From Aldrovandia affinis (lineage: Eukaryota; Chordata; Actinopteri; Notacanthiformes; Halosauridae), in contig JAINUG010000052.1 of assembly GCA_029706075.1 (NCBI GenBank), positions 3,995,498-4,059,497 on the forward strand: 64,000 nt of DNA, read 5' to 3'. The translations under genes were made by a program, and so were the position numbers. This document shows positions 11,650-24,800 of this stretch, piece by piece. How positions within the stretch are numbered: the first letter of the stretch is position 1; the number at the start of each line of letters is the position of its first letter. The notes under the pieces are model-generated. The model did no database searches and had not been told where the DNA came from. It saw nothing but the letters and a program-made list of their open reading frames with translations.

Positions 11650-12803
11650 CAGGTAACTGCCAAAATAAAGGAAACACAATTAAATTAAGGGTTCTGGTGG
11701 CTCTTTCCTGTCTCCTCCCATTCCTTTCCAAAACGTTAGAGCGGGCTGTCTATAACCAACTGTCTGCTCATCTCTTACAGAATGACCTGCTTGATCCCAA
11801 CCAATCTGGTTTCAGAGCAGGCCACTCCACAGAGACCGCTCTCCTTGCTGTCACTGAGGCTCTTCATGGGGCTAAGTCCCAATCCCTTAGCTCTGCCCTA
11901 CTCCTCCTCGACCTGTCGGTGGCATTCGACACTGTGGACCACCGGATCCTGCTCTCATCTCTCGTCGAGATGGGAATCTCTGGACCTGCGTTGACATGGT
12001 TCGAGTCCTACCTGGCTGACCAGTCCTACCAGGTGGCCTGGAGAGGATCCCTCTCCTCTCCCCACACCCTCTCTACCGGAGTCCCGCAGGGCTCGGTGCT
12101 AGGCCCCGTCCTATTTTCTCTGTACACCAAGTCACTTGGCTCTGTTATTTCTGCTCATGGTTTTTCCTATCACTGTTATGCTGATGACACACAACTGTTC
12201 CTCTCCTTCTCTCCATCTGAGACCCAGGTCCCGGCACGGATCTCTGCATGCCTGGCTGACATCTCCGCTTGGATGTCCACCCACCACCTGAAGCTGAACC
12301 TGGGGAAGACTGAGCTGCTCTTCCTCCCAGCGAAGGGCTCCCCGATGATTGATGCGTCAATCACCGTGGAAGGCTCCATAGTGTCTCCGTCCCAGTTGGC
12401 CAGGAGTCTTGGGGTAACCCTGGACAACCAGCTGTGCTTCTTGAGCCATATTGCAGCGATCACTCACCCGGACCTGCCGTTTCTCCCTCCAAAACATCCG
12501 GAGGATCTGACCGTTCCTCACCCAAGAGGCCACTCAACTCCTGGTCCAGGCCCTGGTGATCTCATGTCTGGACTACTGCAATTCCTTGCTGGCAGGTCAT
12601 TTTCCTGGCATGGTTTAGGTACACTCAACCCCTTAGAGGGTAAGGTAAATGGCAATAAAGACAAAGCCATTCTGAGTTATCACCTTCATCCTATGGTGAA
12701 GCATTTCTATCCTGATACGAGTGGCATCTTCCATGATGACAAAGCCCCATCCGCAGGGAATGAGTGGTCACTGAATGGTTTGATGAGCATGAAAACGATG
12801 TAA
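11553..12803 (+). pseudogene. chimeric open frame: L2 reverse transcriptase fused to Tc1 transposase
   Basis: One uninterrupted frame of 416 codons. Residues about 1-50 come from flank and Tc1 5' sequence. Residues about 52-304 are L2 reverse transcriptase: motif A LLLLDLSVAFDTVDH with Asp near 120 and 126, then GVPQGSVLGP, then CYADDTQLF with Tyr at about 209. An extra ACCC near 12464, relative to the copy at 15354, shifts the frame, so residues about 305-348 are off-frame L2. From about 349 the frame is Tc1 transposase: FSWHGLGTLNPLEGK, then SGIFHDDKAPS (second catalytic Asp). It stops before the catalytic Glu. The RT lacks its C-terminal thumb and the endonuclease, and the transposase lacks its DNA-binding domain, so activity is unlikely. 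The first ATG lies outside the element. Confidence 0.75.
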
Positions 12804-13086
12804 ACCATATGCCATGGCCATCTCAGTCGCCAGATCTTGACCCAATTATACACTTATGGGAGATTCTGGAACAGCGCCTGAGACAGCGTTTTCCATCACC
12901 ATAAAGAAAACACCAAATTATGGAATTTATCATGGAAGAATGGTGTTGCATCCCACCAATAGAGTTCCAGACACTTCCAGTAGAATCTATGCCAAGGCAT
13001 ATTGAAGTTGTCTGGCAGCTCATGGTGGGCCAACGCCCTATTAAAACACTTTATGCTGGTATTTCCTTTATTTTGGCAGCTACCTG
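11650..13086 (+). mobile_element. composite Tc1-like element carrying a captured L2 fragment
   Basis: The left end is CAGGTAACTGCCAAAATAAA, preceded by TA at 11648-11649. The right end is TTTATTTTGGCAGCTACCTG, followed by TA at 13087-13088. Tc1 sequence runs to about 11704 (GGTTCTGGTGGCTCT) and resumes at about 12598 (CATTTTCCTGGCATGG). Comparison with the copies at 1683 and 30895 shows that only about 16 bases of Tc1 are missing at the junction. The 890 bases between, 11707-12596, are an internal piece of L2 LINE truncated at both ends. An insertion lacking the LINE 3' tail does not look like target-primed reverse transcription; capture during gap repair is a more likely route. Confidence 0.85.
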
Positions 13087-13806
13087 TACATTCCTGGTGA
13101 ACAGCCTGATATAATTTGGTGTTGTACTGAACCATTTTCTCCCACCACTGAGCGCACCAGTTCTTGGGAACACTCTAAAAACTATATCATCATGAATATT
13201 AATTTAAGATTGAAGTGGGAGGCATTGTGCGGTTACTGGTATCGCATAGACACTGTGTTGGGGTCTTATTCAAGTAAAACATTGTTTGATACCACTCAGC
13301 CCAAAGCTGAAAAACCTGCAAAGTCAGTTGACAATCTGCCTTCTTTAGATAAAGTCATGGATGATGATTGATTGAGCAGTGATTTTGATTTGAGAAATAA
13401 TGTCACCAAACATAACTGACGCAACACCACAAGATCAAATATAAAAACTGAATGCCTTATTTATTCAATTTAGCCAAGCCACTTGGTGGCGCTGTAACAG
13501 CATACAGGTGAAGTCTTCCTGTTGGATTTATTGGATTTCTTTCTGTGCTCTTTTCCAGTTGGAAAGCTGTTAAGCTTATTTAGAGTTCGAGATCATTAAC
13601 AATTAAGTATGGGCATAATTGTTTATAAATTACAGTTTGGCATGATGCAATTTACACAATTTATTCCTGAGAGTCTTTGTTCTGCAGCTAGTTTGGAAAT
13701 GAGAAGTATATAACAGAACTCAACCAGATCAGATAGTATTCAAAATGACAAACATTAACAACCGACAGACAATAACCCCACCATGCTCTTGCCTCCTCAT
13801 GCACGC

Positions 13807-13849
<43 letters not shown>

Positions 13850-14079
13850 CTATAATGGATTTGTTAAATTGAACACAATTCAAGAGCCACAAGAGTTTAC
13901 ATAGGAAATCCAATATAAAGCTGTCTTCCCATAGGCTGAGGACAAGATGGAGGGTGGGTAACTGCAGCACAGGAAAGAGCCAGTGTTGGGTGGTTATTAT
14001 AAAAGCAATGGAGAGCGTTTTCCCCAAATGCATCAATGGGTGGGAAGGGATAGATTTATGGATTCAGAACGATTTGATC
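13087..14079. other. non-coding sequence with an (AT)n(GT)n microsatellite
   Basis: A microsatellite lies at 13808-13849. No gene is recognised. Confidence 0.5.
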
Positions 14080-15960
14080 ATAATCGTCATATTGGCACTG
14101 CTTGTGGCAACCTCTCCTCTGCTAAGTCTGCATTTTTCCTTTCTAAGATTCAATCTTCTATTTCCAACCCACATAAACTCTACTCTACGTTTTCCTCTCT
14201 CCTCACCCCTCCTCCTCCCCCACCCCCTCCTCTCTAACCGCCGATGACTTCTCATCCTTCTTTCACGAGAAGGTCAATGTCATTTACAACTCCTTCCCCC
14301 CAACCTCTCCCTCACCCATCTCGCTACCTAAACCTCCCACCCCTCTGTCCTCCTTCTCGCCCCTTCCTGACTCAGACATCCTTCAACTTGTTCTCTCCCA
14401 CCGTCCCACCACCTGCCCTCTTGATCCCATTCCTTCCCCCCTCTTCCAGTCCATTGCTATGGACATCCTCCCCTTTGTCTCCAATGTCATTAACTCCTCT
14501 CTTTCCTCTGGCTCTGTCCCCTCTTCCCTCAAATGCGCTCATGTTGTCCCCCTCCTCAAAAAACCCTCTCTGAATCCTGCTGTCATCAAACTACCGACCT
14601 GTCTCTCTCCTCCCATTCCTTTCCAAAACATTAGAGCGGGCTGTCTATAACCAACTGTCTGCTCATCTCTTACAGAACGACCTGCTTGATCCCAACCAAT
14701 CTGGGTTCAGAGCAGTCCACTCCACAGAGACTGCTCTCCTTGCGGTCACTGAGGCTCTTCACGGGGCTCATCCCCAATCCCTTAGCTCCGTCGTCCTCCT
14801 CCTCGATCTGTCGGCGGCATTCGACACCGTGGACCACCAGATCCTGCTCTCATCTCTCGTCGAGATGGGAATCTCTGGATCTGCGTTGACATGGTTTGAG
14901 TCCTACCTGGCTGACCGGTCCTACCAGGTGGCCTGGAGAGGATCCCTCTCCTCTCCCCACACCCTCTCTACCGGAGTCCCACAGGGCTCGGTGCTAGACC
15001 CCATCCTATTCTCTCTGTATACCAAGTCACTTGGCTCTGTTATTTCTGCTCATGGTTTTTCCTATCACTGTTATGCCGATGACACTCAACTCTTTCTCTC
15101 CTTCTCTCCATCTGATACCCAGGTCCCGGCACGGATCTCTGCATGCCTGGCTGACATCTCCGCATCGATGTCCACCCACCACCTGAAGCTGAACCTGGGG
15201 AAGACAGAGCTGCTCTTCCTCCCTGCGAAGGGCTCCCCGACGATTGATGTGTCAATCACCATGGAAGGCTCCATAGTGTCTCTGTCCCAGTCTTCCAGGA
15301 GCCTTGGAGTGACCCTGGACAACCAGCTGTGCTTCTCGAGCCATATTGCAGCGATCACTCGGACCTGCCGTTTCTCCCTCCACAACATCCGGAGGATCCG
15401 ACCGTTCCTCACCCAAGAGGCCACCTAACTCCTGGTCCAGGCCCTGGTGATCTCACATCTGGACTACTGCAATTCCTTCCTGGCAGGCCTTCCGCCCTGT
15501 GCCATCAAGCCACTGCAAGTAGTCCAGAATGCTGCCGCTCGTCTGGTGTTCAACCAGCCGAAGTTCACCCACATCACCCCTCTACTCTCCTCTCTGCACT
15601 GGCTCCCCATCGCAGCACGCATCAGATTCAAGTCACTGGTGCTTGCTTTTCAAGCGGCTAGAGGTACTGCTCCCCCATACCTCCAGTCTCTCATCACTCC
15701 CTACACACCTCCCAGACCCCTCCGCTCCGCCTCCTCTGGCAAACTGACTGCCCCATCCCTCCAGGCGCCTGGCAGCCACTCCTCGCGGTCTCGCCTCTTC
15801 TCTGTCCTGATCCCTCGCTGGTGGAACGACCTTCCACAATCGGTCAGGACCGCGGAATCACTTGCAATCTTCCGCAAGATGATCTTCCATGTATTAATGC
15901 ACATCTTGTAAGTCGCTCTGGATAAGAGCGTCTGCTAAATGCTTAAAATGTTAAATGTAA
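14080..15960 (+). mobile_element. L2-clade LINE, 5'-truncated, near-complete 3' end
   Basis: This is the most complete L2 copy in the window. It starts within ORF2 upstream of the reverse transcriptase (TACGNLSSAKSAFFLSK region) and runs through the RT and C-terminal region. It ends in the L2 3' stem-loop GTCGCTCTGGATAAGAGCG at 15912-15930, then TCTGCTAAATGC and short TTAAATG-type repeats. The endonuclease domain at the 5' end of ORF2 is absent, as expected from 5' truncation. The tail resembles that of eel UnaL2 (established family knowledge). It is followed by an (AT)n run at 15961-16000. Confidence 0.9.
14100..15911 (+). pseudogene. L2 reverse transcriptase ORF2, broken
   Basis: LINE ORF2 copies its own RNA into DNA at a nicked target site. 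Visible RT blocks are DLSAAFDTVDHQ (motif A Asp residues), STGVPQGSVLDP and CYADDTQLF (catalytic YADD near 15072), then the conserved C-terminal block SLHWLPIAARIRFK and RWWNDLPQSVR. Two lesions are visible: a two-base loss near 14589 (ATCAAACTACC) that shifts frame between the upstream linker and the RT, and a CAA-to-TAA nonsense change at 15426-15428, where the captured copy near 12530 keeps CAA. After that stop the same frame stays open for 154 codons to 15911. Upstream of 14589 the frames are short and proline/serine-rich. Confidence 0.85.
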
Positions 15961-18900
15961 ATATATATGATGAAGTGTATATATATATATATATATTTAT
16001 ACATATGGCTAGTTGTGGTGTATCCTTTGTGTGGATATTATTTATTTTGCCCAGATGGTTTTTATATCAGGCTACTACGATAACAAAACCCTATGGGTGA
16101 AAAAATATATAAATGCCAATCTGCCCACATTTTTTATTTGTTTTATTTTGTAAAATTTCTTGGTTAAGCTCTTACTCTCTGGTAATGTAATGCTAAAGAT
16201 GGGAGCTTAAAGCAGAACAAATAATCCACTCAGAAGACTGTCAAAATCCTGCCCAGAATGAACACTTCCTGTCAGGGAAATGTTGCTCTCCTGCCTAATA
16301 CAAGCTCCTTCCCACATCAAGATTCTCAGAGCCATCATCTCAGTCCTGGAAACTGTATAGACCATCATTCAGCCTGGCCCAGAATGCAACAGGCTTGTTT
16401 GACAACAGCAGTGACCTCAGTGAATATTTGATTCAATCTATTGTATTTTTACGTATCTCGTGTCAAGATACAAGTAAAGTATTGTAAATAGGACAGAACT
16501 CTTAAGAGATGAAGTTCCAGCCCCCCCTCCCACACACACAAATGGGTTTTTTTAAATTCACTGAAACAGTTCAGCTGGAGGAGTAATGCAAGCTGAAAAA
16601 GCCTGAAATATTAGTAAAAAAACTGGTCACCTGCTGATTTGAAATAGGTTTTGGAGCTGGAACTGCTTTCCTCCTTGTTTGGTCTCAACTATAAATTCAA
16701 ACTCAGTTTCTCCCCACAAAATTAAATAAAACTATGCATTTTTTGTCTCCTCCAGAGCGATGAAGCATTTAATCCACACATTTGGCTTTATTTCCAACAA
16801 GGTTTTTTTTCCTCCTACAAAGAGTTTATTATGCATTTGTGAATATAAAATTCCCTTTACCTTATGATTTTCAGAGAATAAAATAAATCCAATCTCAATA
16901 AAATTGGATGGACATTTCAAAAACAAAAAAGAAAATCCTTGTAAATGACCAAGAAATAAGAATAAACTACTCTCACCAGATTAATCAAATCGTGAAAATG
17001 TGCCAAGGACATCCGATCACCTTTTTTGTGGGGAAATTTTGTCAGGAAATGTTGTGGACTTCTAAGGGGGCATATGTCTAAAGACACAGGAGCTGCCCAA
17101 GGACCAAGGAGCAGCTGTGGTGGGAGCCAGCCTGCTACAGGTCACAGGAGATAACCACGCATCTCTCCAAGTTCACTTTCAGTCTCCCCGGTAATTTTAT
17201 TAGTTCTTAAATACAAAAAAAGTACATTCCTCCCTGCTTCACCCAGTTTTAACGCGAGTGATGGATCTAGGACCGGTAAAGTATTCACCTCTCGCTTTCA
17301 TTAATTGCACTTGCGAGAGCTGTAGTTTTGCTTGGACCAGACCTGGCATTTAAAAACGGTGTGGATTCAAGTAAAAAGACCTGGCCTTAAAACAAGAGCG
17401 TGAAAGAGGACCCCTTAACCTCATTTGACGGGACTAATACTTCTCAAAGCAACACAAACTCTGTTTGCTTTTTTGGAACAATCAGTGGCTGTTATTTAGA
17501 GTTGATGGATCGTGAACAGAAAGAGCAATTCGACCTGGTGGGGTGCAATTTGCTTTGTCCACATCATGGAGACAGGATTAAGAAAAAGCACAAAGTATTG
17601 TTGTACTATTATGGTACGGATATATAATCCAGTCTCCTGTGAGTGTTATGACGAGAGAGTAATCCGTTGTTAAAGACATTTTAATAATTTATTTAGATGT
17701 GCTGAAAGGTCCTGCTTTGCCGAGAATTTGGTTGGTGATGGAATTCGATATATACTTCAGTGTTTTACAGTTTATTTTCATTTTTTGGGGGGTGGATAGA
17801 GGGGGCACAAGCAAAAAATCGAAGAATGGGAAATCAAAATAATGCACATGAGAGACACGAAATTCATGGCAGCATAACTTTCATGATGAAAGATTAAACA
17901 CTCAGGTCGAATAGTACGAGCTGACGAATGAGACGGTGGCTTTTCCCACACCCATTTTAGAATAAACTGGAAGGCACGGCGGCCTATGACGAAGATGTTT
18001 TATTCGGCATGCACTCTGCAGCTCTGACCTCCCTACTCAACCATCAACTTTGCCATTGCAAGATTCTGTAACTACTTTTGTTGAAAAAACTACAACTATG
18101 CTGCATGTCACTTTGTTCTTGCATTAAAACATATAACAGTACCATGAGGAAAAAAATTCTGGAAAACCATCGAGGGAGGGAGGGAGGCTTGGCCCCGGGT
18201 TTCGAGGCTGCAGATGTGCACACACGACTGGAAGCGCGTCTGAGAGACTGAGCCAAGGGAGCCTCATAAACAGTGACCAGAGCATGCTTCGGCCTGCTTT
18301 TCTAAACAGCATGCCGGGACACCACACTGCTTCTAATTACCCCAACAGGAGAAACAGAATTCCTGTTCCCTCCTCATGGTCATGTGGTGGTGTGCATCTG
18401 TGCTCTGCTGACACCCCCCTGACCTGACCTCTGCCCCACCCCACACCCCACACCTTTCATTGATCTCCCAACTTTTTTTGGTGGGGGAGGAAACAACCAT
18501 ATGTCAGAGATTATAAGCCACCTAGTCTCTGAGATATCAGGAACCCGATATGGGAAATGTAAATAAAGTAGGAGAATATTTTGGTGGCGGGTGAGACACA
18601 AGCTGGGCTGGCAGAGAGCCTTTATTTCACAAGCATCCTGAACTTGATTTTGATTGTTCTGTACAATTCACAAACATGGCTATTTCAATAGATTCCTTTT
18701 TGGTAATATCGAACGATAGTTTACCCTTCGTTTGCTTCAGGCAAAATTGTATCAGTTATTACAAAATTTCCCCCCAAAAAACAAACCAATCAATGAGGGA
18801 AAATTGCTGTTACTTGAATGCAAACCACTTTGTTGCAGCCAAAATTATTTCAAGTTACCAAATAGCTCTAGTTATTTGAAAGGAAGTGCATAAAGGAACA

Positions 18901-20176
18901 GTATTGCTATCACATTAGACACAATGAATTAAGATATCGGCTGCTGATGGGTGAACCTTAGTGAAACTTCCCATCTTGTTTGTCCTGATAAAAACAGGTT
19001 CAGGGCCAGTCTGCTGTTAAAGTCTCTGCCTCTCACACACCGTAGAATAACAGAATAGAAACAGAATAACACACCGTCCCGCTGCCAGTAGCACCCCCTG
19101 CCTGTCATGAACCCACGGGACAGGTCGAAGTGGGGCTTGATTCCAGGCCCCCACGTCTGACCTCCAGTTCCCCTTTTCCATCATGTGGAAACAGGGTCTG
19201 CATTTGAAGGGTCTGGAGTCCCGCCCCCAGGGAGCGGCAGCACCTGCAGGACCCCCCTGGCCCCTAAATCACAGCAGCAGGGCCAATGTCACGGGGCGTC
19301 CACGGCGCATACAGGGTAACCCCCCTCCCCACTCCCAGAAATGGGCCCATTTTACCCTTCCGTGCTACCTTCCATGCCGGCTTTGCAAACCACACTGTGC
19401 AGCAAGTCTTTCTCAGGCATCAGGCATTACTGCTCTGTGATATACTGCCATTTTTGACATCATGGGTCGGAACACAGCCTCCTGTATCATATCGATAGTA
19501 ACAGAACAGCCCGGGAAGGCTATGGTTTCCTATCCATTTACGAGGTATGACTCGGCCTATGCCAAAAAAACGCAGTGAAGCTGTGTCTGAAATGAAATAT
19601 GATGGGGGGGCTGACTGAATCTCAAAAGAGGCGCTGCCAAAACAATAACGACATTAGGAAACTATATAGGAAACTATTGAGCATAGAATTGACTCGGAAG
19701 ACAGACCTGTACTTTTAAACCATTAGCTGTCAAGGAGCTGTGGTAAAATTCCTCGTAATCAAATTTTTAGCTCAATTAGACCACGAGAGCCGAGCGTAGA
19801 ACAGAAACCAGGCAACCTTTGGTTCCTGAAGGACTCCGGGAGCACGGCGGTAACATACATCATCGGTGAAGCTTTGCTTTCTTTCCCTCCAAAATGGGCG
19901 CTTTTCTACCCAAGCCCCTCTGCAGAGAGCTGATCTTTACTCCAGGGTCGGGGCTCACACGGCGATAAATTGCATGTGCACCACACAGCCAGCTGCAGAC
20001 ACAGTTTGTGTCCCTAAGTTGCTTGTTTATTTTCCCCACACGCTACTCTTGGCAAAAGCAAAGATTGCCACATCGTGTAAACCCAACAGCTCCCCCCTCT
20101 CACACACACCCCGCCTGTCCGTTCTCCCCAGTATACTTCACATTGGCCTTGGCCCCACACACTGAGGTTAAACAAC

Positions 20177-20180
<4 letters not shown>
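15961..20180. other. unique-looking non-coding sequence
   Basis: No repeat family or gene is recognised across about 4.2 kb. Short open frames have no domain. Purine-rich GGGAGGGAGGGAGG occurs near 18175. Confidence 0.4.
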
Positions 20181-20246
<66 letters not shown>

Positions 20247-20254
20247 AAGAGAGA

Positions 20255-20332
<78 letters not shown>
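20181..20332. repeat. (GA)n microsatellite, about 150 bp
   Basis: The run of GA dinucleotides has few interruptions. It creates long Arg/Glu and Ser/Leu open frames on the two strands that are not genes. Long homopurine tracts can form triplex DNA (general knowledge). Confidence 0.97.
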
Positions 20333-20335
<3 letters not shown>

Positions 20336-21778
20336 GGAAGGAATATCAAAAGACTGTGGACAATGCTTTTGTACCACAGCAGAAATGATCCCACAAGTCT
20401 TATCAATGTGCGTTGACTCAAGGTCGAACTCTTGAGCGCGTAAATACACCCACCTGTGTGCTCAGAAAAATTGCGTTTTGATTAGATTTCCTATCCACTG
20501 CTCCAAATTTATTTCATGTATTTTTCTGTTTATAAGCCAGGCAACATTTTTTGATGAAAAGGTTTTGGTGGGAAGTCGTGAACTGGGAATAGGGGCTAGT
20601 TATTTAACTGGTGAAATGATGAACACACACCAATTGCTTTTGAGGTTTTGCTAATGCTGATTATAAGGTAGGCAAGGTTTAATGCAGGTTGGGTGTAGTC
20701 CCACGTAGGGGGGCACTGAGTCCGATATTCCTGAGGCCCTCGTGCTCTCCTGTGGATTGCTGGGATTGCTGGGACCACCATAAAGGGGAGTTTTACAGCT
20801 GTAACTACAGGTGGGCCCTTGGAGTGCAATCAATAAAAGAAATATAAATGTTTGCATGTGAACGGAAAGCAGACGAACCATGGCCTCTTAGCTTGAGAAA
20901 ACTTGACCTCCTCTTCCATTCCCACGTCTGGTATATCTGACATCCTTTCTGGGCAATTAGCGTATGGGCCATGAATTACAGGAGGGGTTTGGTTAATTCT
21001 GAAGAGAAACTGAGCAAAGAGCAATGCAGGTCCCCTGTCACAGTAACTTCCGTGAAACGGTGTCGGAGATAATGAGGCGATGCATTCTCGCCTCTGTGAA
21101 GGGGTCCTTTTTTTGGGGGCCTGTCCCACTTGTAGGCTTTGACACACTTACCAAGTTCCATACTCCTGCTGTGTCCTCAGTACATCTTGCTCAAAGCGGC
21201 TTTCTTGTTCAGTTATCTTCCCATTGCCGGAGAGCGGGTTAGGAAGAAAAACGTGTTTGGGATTAATTAACTGCAACTGAATGGTTCTATTTCAGCACCT
21301 GGTCACTTCTTATTACTTGTTTAACTTTGGTTTCAGGTGAACGAGGCAGAAAAGACAGGACTAATTTGAAGGGGTACGGTAAATAGTCATATATTTCTAT
21401 AGTTTAAAAAAACAGATCTCCATTCATTTGTTACTTTAGATCACTGCTTGGTTATTTGTAAGTTTAAAATTAAATATCGATTTAAATAAAACTGAATTTA
21501 ATAATTGAATATGTGATCCATTTTGTGACATTTCTGTCAACTTAACCTTTTTCAAGACTCCTCCTTCTCCAGTCTGGGAGAAGTTTGAGTTTGAGCTGCC
21601 TTTTCATTTGACATTAAAATAGTGAGAAAATAAATGTGTGATAATTTGGACATAGAATATGAACATAAATATGCTATGCTGTCCATAAGCATCAACACTT
21701 GGTTTCCCCATCTTTAGAGACTTTGTGTGAGGCTCCCATGAATCTTTGCACATTTGTATTGTGTCTGAGTTGTTACTG
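20333..21778. other. non-coding sequence, no gene recognised
   Basis: Nothing is recognised. Open frames on the minus strand near 20830-21147 have no family motif. Confidence 0.4.
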
Positions 21779-21832
21779 TGTGGGTGTGGGTGTGGGTTGT
21801 TGTTTATTGTGTTGTGTGGGTGTGCGTGTGTG

Positions 21833-21896
<64 letters not shown>

Positions 21897-21897
21897 G
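21779..21897. repeat. (TG)n microsatellite
   Basis: Imperfect GGGTGTGGGTG passes into an uninterrupted TG run from about 21833 to 21895. The Cys/Val open frames across it are artefacts of the repeat. Confidence 0.95.
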
Positions 21898-24800
21898 TCT
21901 GTCATTCTAGCATGTTCCCCTGTGTGTGGCATTTTTTTCCTTGTGGTGTGCTTTGTCTGTGTGTCAGCTCTCCTTGCCTTTGCTGTTGTTCTTCTCAGAG
22001 CTGGTGAATTGATGCTTCATCTGATTGGTAGTCCAAATGAGGACGGGGAATCCTGATAACTGCTGTTCAAATTGATTCCAAATGGAGGATGTTGCTGTGT
22101 AAGTGAGTGCAAAAGTATGAACAAGTCTTGTTAAATTCCCTGGAAACTCTGTTCCAGCTATAACATTTTCATAATGTGTTATGTGTTATGTGTTTTGCCA
22201 CATTTGCCATAATGTATGCCATGGGTATCTATCATAATTTTAAGAGAGAAAAGTTTAAACAAACCTCTTCCCTTGCAGACAAATTTGTCAAAAATTGTTG
22301 TTGGTCTGCCTTTGATGGCAATGCACAATTTCTCCTCAAAAAGATCTTCTGAAAGATGACAGCAATACCAAATCTGAGCTTGCATCTCCTGACACCATCC
22401 CTAAATCTATAAGTTAACTGGCTTACCTCTCTCGGGAAACGTTTAAAACATGGTCGGCCTTCTGCCTGTAACATATTAAGCTTTTCAAAAAATGTGATTG
22501 GATGATGCCAAAACAAATCTGCGCAACGCTTGATGTTAATAATGGGCTATAATGTTCTCTTGGCTACTTGCTGGCCCGAGACAAGCCAGCTCATTTTGTA
22601 CTGTAATCCAAATCCCACCCATAAAGAACATTTTGATGGCCTCTTGTGAATTGGATGCTTCCTACTTGATCGGAACAGTGAAAGCCTTTTACTGATCTAA
22701 AAGAGACTGCTGCAAATCACTTGGCAACATCGTCAGATAATATTGAGTCTTTCATGACAAACAGACATGGGCCTTCAGAAAATATTATAGAAGACTTGAT
22801 GGATTGCCTCTGATCTGTAACATAGCGATCGAATATATATATTTTTAAAATCTTTTTAGTTTTAACCAGACATTCTATAATATGTATGGTTCCCTGGAAG
22901 GGTTAAACAATCTTCTATTTTACCCGCACATTGGAAAATTTACTACACACATTATTGCACTTTATTGGTCATTATAAAGTTTTTATTTTTGCAAAGAGGA
23001 AACGATCCCAGTTTTCATCTAGGGGGTTATCATTGGAGACGTACGCATTATTATACACAACATGCACAAAACCATTTGAACGCACTGCTGCCAAGCATAT
23101 TAATATAACCAGAAATGTGACCCCATAATCACTTAAAAACCATAGTCTCCAAAGTATGAAGAAAAGGAGCAGTTTGAGTATCCTACTACAGTATGTGCCA
23201 GTGACTGGAAAAAGACAGGGTTATAATATATCCGATGAAAAAATAAATAAATTGTAAAAAGTAGCACCAAGTTTTCCTGTAGGGCTAATCTTTTCTTAGC
23301 CACAGGAACCATTCTGAGAAAGACTCGATACTAAACTGTTTTATTCTGCATGAAAAGGAACCCAGATATATGAAAAGGAACGCAGATAGAAGACCTTTGA
23401 AAAGGAACTCAGGTAGAAGATCTAGGAAATGGAACACAGATAGAAGATCTTTGTTGATCCATCCAGGCCTGTTCTACTCATCAAGGCAAAATAAAAACAA
23501 CAATTACAGCAGGCTGAAGTGGTCAATCCAGAAAGGACACAAATACACTTCTTTCCTTTGAGACTGACCTTCTCAAGCAGCACTGGGAGTGGCTATTTTT
23601 ATCAGCACCACATAAGCCTTTCAGGAGAGAGGAGGAATTTGAATAGCTGTTGAGTGACAGTTAGGCCATTTGAAATGGGTGATTGGTGCCACAAGGCTCC
23701 TCCCTGGTGAATTTAACTTAGAAGTTAATGAAAAAAGAGCACGTTGGAGTACGTTTCTGGTTGTATACTATATATCAGAAACTGTTCTCCTTTCATGCCT
23801 CCTAGACTAATTGAAGTCAGATGCTTGAAACAGTAAAATATGTAAGCCTCACACATGTTCAAGGGCATCTACGGTGGCTTTCCAAACGCCTTCCCGGGTT
23901 CAATTTTGAAAGAAAAAAAGCAGACACAATCCAGAAAACTAAAAAAACATATTTTAATCTCCAGTTATATTATTTTAATGTCCAGTTGTACATGGTTTTT
24001 TTTCTAGCTAAAGTATTTTGTTTTGCAAAGAGCAAGTGTCCATCTTTTATGTTATGTCTTAATCATTTGGCGGCTCTGTAACTGCTCACAGACAGAAAAC
24101 GAGCGCACATTTGTTAGCCCTGACTAATAGAATAGATGAGAAAGCTCAATGTTCTTCCACAGTCGATAAACCAGCAGGGAACAATCCTTCTCGAATCCCA
24201 TTTGACTTCAAAGCCCCCCCCCTGAAAACGAACAGCTTCGGTGAGCCTCTTGCTTCCTTGTTCTTCTAAACTTCCTCCAGCGCCTGTTTTTTATTTATTT
24301 ATTTATTTTAATTTGGGGAAGCCAGACTTTTGACTGGCACCAGGCGAAGTGGGAGGCAGCCCGCCCACCCGGAGGTCCTGACCAAACAGCCTGCATCACG
24401 CCTCCCCCGCAGCGTTGCCATGAGCCTGCTTTCCACTGCATGTTTACACCATTATGGGATGGATTTCACGTTTTGTTTGTTTGGTTGTTCCTTTTTCTGT
24501 TTCCACCTTGGCTGTTCCAGTACCCTGCCCCCCTCCCCTAAAATGTGTTGCACTCCCACAGCGCTCCTCCAGGTAAAGCCATTACATTTTCCATTACAGT
24601 CGCAGTTCCCTCCCGCCGTTGACAAAATTCACCGCTTCGACGCAAACACCCACCATTCGTCAAAGGTCATTTTAACAAGCTAAACACAAGTTGAGGTGCT
24701 GACTGGTCATTTACAACCAACCACCTGCCTCCTCTCAGGAGCATGGGAAAGGTTGTATATTTCTTTCCTTTCCCTTTCCTTTTTTCTCGTTCCCTTTCCA

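Noticed and set aside
20008-20449. Long Arg/Glu and Ser/Leu open frames on both strands
   Set aside because: They are translations of the (GA)n microsatellite and have no stop codons only because of the repeat.
21699-22056. Cys/Val-rich open frames
   Set aside because: They are translations of the (TG)n microsatellite.
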